Shown piece by piece: positions 46,501 through 55,500 of a stretch of DNA of 64,000 nucleotides (position 1 is its first letter; every line of letters begins with the position of its first letter). A model generated the notes under the pieces. It saw only the letters and a list, made by a program, of their open reading frames with translations, was not told where the DNA came from and made no database searches. The stretch is from Dendrolimus kikuchii (taxonomy: Eukaryota > Arthropoda > Insecta > Lepidoptera > Lasiocampidae): positions 12,124,388 to 12,188,387 of the forward strand of contig CM034406.1 in the NCBI GenBank assembly GCA_019925095.2, given 5' to 3'. The translations under genes were made by a program, and so were the position numbers.

Positions 46501-49500
46501 TGTACCGCTCTCGTCACTAAACATGTAAAAAGGGCAACGTAGCGCTTTTCTCGACGACGACCGACAGATACTTGTATTGGGCCAAAATAATCTAAGCCAG
46601 CGTAAGTGAACGCTCTCTTATGATGCCCTAGTCGTGCCATAGGGAGATCGCCCATTGGTGGATCGAATGGTTGCGCTCTTCTTATACGACATATTCTGCA
46701 CTCAAATGAAATAGATCGTACAGCGCTGCGTAGATGAACAATCCAGTAAAATTGCCTTAATTCGTTGACTACCATCTCAGTGTTTCCATGTGCAGCCTTT
46801 GCATGATAATGAGCGATAAGCAGTTTAACAGTTTTATTCCTTGAATCCAAGATTATCGGTCGTTTGGTTTCTTGGGCAATATGAGGTGTGTGATCAATTC
46901 TGCCCTTGAGCCGTAGAAGGTGATCTTCTCCAATAGTAGGACTAAGATGCAAGAGCTTGCTTTTTCTTGATAGCGGTTGACCATTCTTAATACTTTCTAT
47001 TTCTTTTGCAAACGAATCTATTTGACTCTGCCTTAGCAGATGTACTTCTGCTTTATGTAAATCTTCTGCAGTGATATTTTTCGTGCCTCTCCTCAGTAAC
47101 AGGTCAATAAATTTATGAGCTCTAGCTGTCGCTCTTACAAGTCTTAACCAAGAACTTAGCCTATCCGAGCTAACTACGAGAGGCATGGGAGATGACACTG
47201 AAGTAACAAGATTTACAATGCATGAAGATTTAAGCTCACAGTCATGATTGACGTTTCTACCAGCCATATCTACTGGTGGAGATGATGGCCAACTACTATC
47301 TGGTGTGAGTAGAAAACTAGGACCAACAAACCAACGTGATGATGCACATAACGATTGACGATTGATTCGGGTAGCATCGTCAGCAACGTTACAGTCGCTC
47401 GAAATCCACCGCCATTCGTTAACTTGTGTGGCCTCGAGTATTTCACCTAAACGATGAGCGACAAATGGTTTATAAGACCTAGCGTCACTTCGAATCCACC
47501 CCAATACATTTAACGAGTCACACCAAAATATTCGCCTTGTAGGCTTATATGAGTGACTTTTAGTAATAAAAGTTGCGAGTCTACTAGCTATTAATGCGCC
47601 TTGAAGTTCTAATCTAGGAATGGAGGTCGGTTTTAATGGAGCTACCCTACTTTTACTAGAAATGAGGGCGGTCTTCATGCTTCCATCAGCATAAATTATT
47701 CGCCAATACGCCACTGCTGCGTAGGCTAACTCACTAGCGTCACAGAAGACATGAAGCTCACGTTTAACTACCAGCGACTCATTCAAACTATAACATCTAG
47801 GAATTTCCAGATTGACTAACGAATCTTTGAACCATATATTCCAAAGATCAAGTTCAGTTTGAGGTAATTTGTCATCCCATTTAAAGTTTTTACGCCACAG
47901 ATTTTGAAACATAATACGTCCTCTAGAAACTATTGGACCCAAAATACCCAAGGGGTCATAAACACGCATCAGTGAAGCAAGTATTTCGCGCTTCATTATA
48001 CAATTTGGTAAAATATCGTTTTTAATACCTGTGCTAAATGTTATAACATCGTCATAAGCACGCCAAATTAAGCCTAGAATTCGAATTGTCTGAGTTTCAT
48101 TTGCACTTCCCAATTCAACAGAATCTTTATATTTTATAAAACACTTGTCAGATATGAGATCTTTTGGAAGAAAAGACAAAGCAGCAATATTATTAGATAC
48201 CCAACCACGCATCTCAAAACCACCTCGTTTATTTAATTCCACAATATCTGCGGCTAAACGAGTTGCCTTTTCGACACTTTCATGTGATCCAATATAATCG
48301 TCCATGTAAGTGTCGTAAATAGTTGCATGTGCTGCTTCCGGAAGCTCCCCATGAAACTCATCAGCATTTAATTTTTTAACATAAAGAGCAGTGCAAGGGC
48401 TAGAACATGCTCCAAAAATCATGGATGACATCCGATAAACTTTAATTGATTGAGTGGTGTCGTCTCGCCACAAAAATCTTTGAGCATCACGATCCTGTTT
48501 TTGAATTTTTACTTGTGGAAACATTTCGCGAATATCTGCAGTTAGAGCAATAGGATGCTCTCTAAAACGCATTAGGATTCCTAACAATGGTTGAAGAAGA
48601 TCTGGCCCAGGTAATAGAAGAGAATTTAAACAAATACCTTGAAACTTAGCCGCGGTGTCATGTACTACACGCAGTTTACCTGGTTTGTGGGGATGAGTAA
48701 CCCCAAAATGAGGGAGGTACCACGCAATACCAGTAGGTGGGTCTTCACAGATCTCTGCATACTTTTTATTTATCATAGCGTGAATGTTTTCGCGGTATAA
48801 TTTACGATATTCGTGATCCGTTTTCATTTTTTGTTCAAGGCTTAAAAAACGTTGAAGTGCTAATTTATAATTATTTGGCACGGTATTGATACCTGGCCGC
48901 CACAAAAGGCCCGCTTCGAAATGACCATCTGGAAGCCGTTTTACAGTTTGGTTTAAAATATTTAATGCATGAGTATCCGAGTTACCACGATAGTCATTTT
49001 TAACTATACCGATTGACTCTAATTTAAAGTATTCTTTGATCAATTCGTCAGTAGTACAATTTTCGCTAGTTTCAATATTATGACCGACTACCTCGTGTGA
49101 CTCAACATTACTATTTGAAATAGGTCCACAAACAACCCAACCTAAAGCTGTTTGAATAGCTATCGGTTCCGAAATTGTACCTACTCTAGCGGTAATCGGA
49201 ACTAGTAAATGATAATTATCAACGCCTAATACGATCGTAGGTTGTGCATTTTCATAACATATACTATTAATAATATCTGAGAAATGACTATACATACTTA
49301 AGTCTTCGTTGCGCACTACACTTTGACAACTAACGTCTAAGTTTTCAATTGAGTGTGCACCATGTATTTGAAATGTGTCTGAGGAATGCAAACCTTGTAT
49401 AGAAAAATCTACTGAGTGAAACTCACTAATCTTTGATAGTCCACCCATACAGTTAATATTCACAATGCCTTTAGGACCTACAGCACCTATTGTTTTCGAA

Positions 49501-52500
49501 ATATTCGAATCTATCAGTGTCGTAGTGCAACCGTCGTCTAGCAGCGCAAAGGTGTTCACAGAAGCGGTAGGACCGGTAACTTTCACAGCAATAATTTTTA
49601 ATAAGGAACGAAAAGGCCTTTTATTATGCTGGAAAGTCGAAGCATTATGCGCAGCTTCTTCTTTAACAGGTTCTTCGCTGGCTCTTCTCGTCGTCTCCGT
49701 CGTCCGATTTGGCAAGCTAGATAAAGCTGGATCCAACTCGGCTATGTCTGTATGCGCGACGACGTTAAGTATATCACTACTATGTAAAAGTTGATGATGT
49801 TTAAATACACATCCTTGTTTTCCACATGAGGATTTATTTTTACAAAATTTAAACCTATGCGCTCTCTTTTGTAAACAACGATGACAAACCTTGTTTAATT
49901 TTACCCATTTCCATCTGTTGTCTATAGACAACGATAGAAAGTCATCACAATTGGCAATGTCATGTTGATTTTTACAAAATATGCATAATTTTTCCGATTT
50001 TGTGTTTTCAGAATTACAATTGTTTGCAGAACATTTAGAATGAATGCTAGCATTGTTTATCCCGATTCCATTATACTTGTGTGTATCATGTCCAGGTCTA
50101 CTGTAATTCTGTAACCTAAAAGGTTGTTGACCCAATGTTGACGGGGGGAAATAAGTTTCGACACATATACCAAATTTATTTTGTAATTGTACCTCTCGAG
50201 ACAAAAATTCGGCAAGCAATTCAAGTTTGCTCTGTCCACAATCGTAACTTACAGCATAATTCATCCATCTGGCACGTAATAAAGGGTTTAGTTTACCTAT
50301 AAGTGCGTTGAATAACTCTGGAGAGCGTAGGTAATCTGGTTGATCCAACAGGCGAATAATTTCCACACAATTCTGTACGCGACACACAAACACGGCTAGA
50401 TCCTTACCTTCCGTACTTACTTTAGGTAAAGCTCGTACAGAATTTATTTCCTGTAGGACAATTTTTTCTGGACAACCAAACCGGTTTTCTAACGCGCTTA
50501 TAACCTGTAACGGGTCACGCGCGGAGACCAGAAGAACGTAGACCGCTTCACGCGCAGCACCCTTTAACGCATTACTAAGGCGTGCCAAGTTCTCACCTGC
50601 TGAATAAAATTTCTGTGTATCAGTAAAAATACGTTTAAAAGAAAGCCATTCAGGCGCTGACCTGCCATCAAAGGTGGGTAGGTTTACACTAACTGAATTC
50701 GGTTTATTAGACAATGCGTTTGTTAAACCTTCTAGGGCTTTGGTTAAATTTATACTATTTTTATAGTCGTCGTTGGGAAGGTAAAAGGAGTTACTGTTAA
50801 ATGGCTTTTCCTTGGATGGTGGCACAGCGAGCGCAGGTGTGCTAACCTTGGACTGCTGGTTAACCGGCCCCATTGCTGAGTTCCCATCAAAGTTATCATG
50901 GCTTTGAAGCCACGACTCAACCCTATGGCTTCGTGAACTGCCGCTTCCACTTTTTTTTATAGCGACAAGCTCAGCCCGTAACTCTGCTTCCGCGACTTTC
51001 TTGTCTAAAGCTAACTTAGCTTCAGCTGCCTTCAACTCGATTTGCCGTCGTTCTATATCGGCTAAACGGCGAATATGTTCAACTTCAGCTACTGCTTTAG
51101 CGATAGAAATTTTAGTACTCCCTGTATTGTGCGATCCGTTTGTATAATGCGACGCTGTGTGACGTCCATTCCTCGGCGATGGCTCGTCGTGGTTTCTCGG
51201 CGACGCGTCGATGTTTCTGGTCGACGACGAATGGGCCGCTCGAGAATCCTGAACCTCACCCGACGGGAGGTTGGAGTCGGTCGTTATTTTATGTGATCGC
51301 GTATTCACCATCGTTATTAAGAGACGCGGTAGAAGGACCAAAATGTTAGGGACTGTATGAATTTAGATTATAATAGTGAAAAAATACGCTGGACAACGAT
51401 GGTGAAAATACATATATTTGGTAACTAATCAACAGAAATGTCATTCTCTTATATCTAAAATAAATTTAAAAATAAATATACAGTCATGCTATACGGGTCG
51501 GAATGTTGGGCCACTAAAGTGATAAACTACAAACGTCTCCACTCAGCTGAGATGAGAATGTTGAGATGGATGTGTGGTGTTACAAGAATGGATAAGTTGA
51601 GAAATGAGTACGTAAGGGGATCTTTGTAAGTTTGCACCTGTGACTGAATGATTGAGAGGAAGAAGATTAAGTTGGTATGGGCATATAATGAGGAGGGATG
51701 AAAGTCACGTGACAAAAAGTATGTTAAACTACAAGATGAATGGGTACAAATTTAAAGGTAGATCAAAAAAAAAGATGAATGGATTGTGTGAAAGATGATA
51801 TGCGGTGTGACAGACGAGGTATGTCAGAATAGAAGAGAGTGAAAGGAAAAGACATATTGTACCGACCCCAAGTAGTTGGGATATGGTGAAAGAAAAGAGA
51901 GATACAACATATTGAAGTCAGTGCCGAGCAAAAAATAAAAAACCACAACAAATCTGCAAAATATAGTAATTTTTAGGTTTTACATCGCACGGGTTTCAAG
52001 ATGTTGTAGAAAGAAGTCGGGTGAATGTTTATTTTTTGCTTTTTAGATTGAAGTCGGTTTGTTTTTGTTACTATTTATTACTTTTTAGCTGCGCAAATAC
52101 ATGAATAGCTTTAGAAATAATGTATTGAGCTCCTGTAGAAATTGTACTACTTTTACGCGTACAACAGGGTTACTATCTCATTCTTCGGTATAGATGCTCG
52201 TCACCAAGGGTTGCTCTCGATTTCTCTGCAATCAACTCATCACTACCTGGCTTGGTGACAATGCGACCATTTCGGGAGTATACTCTTTCGAATAAAAAAA
52301 CAGTTTCAAAATAATAAGTGCCTCTAGAAAATGGCACTGGCAATACTAGCACGCTTGTGGAGGTTCCAGATACCTCCGGGTCGTTAGTTGGGGATAAAGA
52401 AAAATTCAGCACATGGATAACTAGCACTTATTTATTCCCACAAGCAGAAGGTAAAAAGCGTATTAAAATTATTAATACAGGTACTAATGGTTGACAATAG

Positions 52501-55500
52501 TTTTGCCGGGAAGACTGATTTTATAAAGTCATAATGTGACAGCATTATTTTTTCTCGTGGTTAGTGATGTATCGCGCAAATAGTGCTGTGCACATAGTGC
52601 CGCTACACGCTTCTACAAGTAGGCGCTCGGTGTTTTTTAATAAGAGTTACTCCGATTTCTCTGGGATCCAGTAATCAGATCCTTACTTGGTGACCATGGG
52701 GCTAATTCGGGATAACCTTTATTTATATAGCTGGAGTACAGCAAACAAGCTGACGGCCCACCTGGTGGAAAGCGGTTACCGTCGCCTATGGACGTTTGCA
52801 ACATCAGAAATGTTACCAACGCGCTGCTGGCCTCGAAGAAATTCTATGACACCCTTTTTGAAAAACTCCATATCGTAGCGCTGTGGGAAAACCTCGGCTG
52901 GAAGCTCATTCCAGATCCTCACGGTACGCAAGACAAACGTTCTACAGAACCGTTGCGTACATGAGCGAAGCGGCTCAAGGAAGTGGGGGTGAACTCCCAA
53001 CTGATGGCGAGCGGTTCGATGGTAGAAAGAGGACGAAAGCACCATTCTAAACAGTTCTTCGGAACACTCCCCGTTACACAGTCGGTAGAATACGCAGAGA
53101 GAAGCAAAATCTCTCCTAAGGCCAAGCGTATCTAGACCGTCTGTGAGTATGGGATCATCAACAACGCGCACGGCTCGACGTTGAATACTGTCCAGGGGAT
53201 TAAGTTGGTAGGCAGGTGCTCCAGCCCAAAGGTGTAAGCAATACTCCATATGCGGCCTCACCTGGGCTTTATAAAGCACAAGCCGGCCCTTTCGATAAAA
53301 ATAAACATTTCGAGAGTTGGTCCACACTCGACGGCAAAATCGAATGAATCGAATGAACGTACATAAAAACATACAGACGAAATGAGAACCTCCTTTTTGA
53401 TGTCGGTTAGAGACGCAAAACATTCTGGGACACCCTATATAATGATAATGTATGAACCAGGAGTTTGCAAGATAAGTAATAAATAAACAAGGTAATAAAA
53501 ATACAATAAGCATTAAACTATGTGGTAGTAAGGTAGAATAAAAAAATAATTATAAGAAAACAGTTCTGATGAACTTATCAATCAAAGAGTCAGATGTTAT
53601 AAATAAATAGCATCTGCTCCGAATTTCTTCTTTTATTAAAAAAATATTTATTTTAATGTAAGGTAAGGTAACTTGACAAACAAAGGAAGAAAAATACATA
53701 AGTTAGTACAACGGGCGGCCTTATCGCTAAAAAGCGATCTCTTCCAGGCAACCCTTGGTAGGGATTAATAGACTTTCAAAACTGACGGTGTTGTAGTTTA
53801 TAAATAATTATGATAAGTATACACAGTGCCTATAAGTACAAAAACAATATAACTTTATATACATACACACACGTATATATACATACAACAATATACATAC
53901 AAATGTAATTATATAACAGATTAGGAATTACTATATACAATATATATATATATTTTACTATTTTTCAGTTAGTTAATGTCGATACTTTTGAAGATATTGA
54001 GAAAGCAAACGTCAATGGCGAGTTGTGGCTCAGAGGTCCTACTGTTTGTATGGTAACTAATATCAATTTTTCATTAATATGCAGTCCGCAGTTTACTAGA
54101 AAATAACAGACATACCTACAAAGTACATCTACCCGTCCATGTGACTTCGAAAGACCGATGGATGACGATCTCATAAGGGTTCCATAAAATGGCTACGAAT
54201 TCCTAGAAATAGTTTTACTACATAAAGTTTGCCTTCAAATAGACGTGTCTGTATCAAGAGACTAATGAAAGTTGATGAAGCGAAAGTATTTGTCAGGATC
54301 GTAACGGCTGGAGGTCCATCGTGTCTGCCTACCCCAATGGGACACAGGTGTGACAATATGTATGTAGAGGAGACATGAAATACATATTACATTCCAATGT
54401 TTTAGGGTTACTATAAGAACGAAGAAGAAACAAAGATCTCAATTGTGGACGGCTGGCTAAGGTCTGGAGATATTTTTTACACAGACGAAAAAGGACATTT
54501 CTACTTTGTAGAAAGACTCAAACTACTTTTGAAGTACCGGAGCTATCAGGTATTTTCGGCCATCATCAAAGAACTTAAGGCTCGACATATTCGGGTCACG
54601 TCTCACAATCACAAAATACTTCCAATGCCAACGAGCTGCGGGCTGTATTTGCGTACATGTAAATAAAATTGATTTTCGAATATTTCCTACATAATGTGAA
54701 CTATAAGGGAATTGAAATTATAAACATGCCACTGCTATTATTGGGCCTTATACTACATACTTACAATATTAACAAGGTAAATTGGCGAGTTGCACCCATC
54801 GGTTATCTCCAAGTTTCCTTGTAGTTTTTGTTTTCAGTCAGTAAGAGGTAAATTTAATATGTTCTCCAGGTCAGAAAAAGTACTTAATTAGCGCGTGCTT
54901 TCTAGTCAGAATTTTAAAACTGCGCCGCTAGAATCATAAGTGCTTCAAATATAAGTGACTATAATAATCACAAAAAAGCCCGATTTGACACTTACGAATA
55001 TCTATAGAACGTAACTTTGAAAGAAATTAACAAAGCTGAAAGCCAATAACAATTTATTTATTTAGTTGATAATATACATAATTTTTTACTGGTGCATTAT
55101 ATAATGTTATAAAACATATTTTAATTATTACTTTCCGCCAAATAATGAAATAACATGCAATTCTTATTAATTTTGTTATGTCGTATTATTCTATGACGAA
55201 GTCCCAAAAACAGTTACGTTCTAAGGTATCTTATTTTCTCTTTGTTATTTAAAAAAAAAATTAACCTACCTATTAAACATATTCACATTATGTAATATGT
55301 ACATCAATAAATTAAGACTATTCAAATGATAGCTTGCACACCATTAACTATGGTACAATGTACTGGACTTTTTTTTAAGAATAACATCTGTATCTAACTA
55401 CATTTATGCAAGAATAAACATTTCATTCATTTCATTTTATTCGTTCATTTCATTTCATACATTCATCTCATTTCATTTCATTCATTCATTCAACTCCTTT

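Larger units (their letters stand above)
45576..51481 (-). mobile_element. BEL-family LTR retrotransposon, nearly complete
   Basis: Minus-strand element of 5.9 kb with a single long polyprotein frame between direct repeats of 131 identical bases (45576-45706 and 51351-51481). Internal edges look intact: after the 5' repeat the minus strand continues CCTAACA then TTTTGGTCC (a likely primer-binding region), and before the 3' repeat there is a purine-rich AAATGGGAGA followed by TGTTACG. It lies in gene B between exon 5 and the LVN exon, antisense to the gene. Confidence 0.9.

Noticed and set aside
46021..46542. 173-codon plus-strand frame
   Set aside because: Antisense to the BEL integrase region; no independent support.
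51075..51349. Arg/Ser-rich plus-strand frames
   Set aside because: Antisense to the start of BEL gag and its leader.
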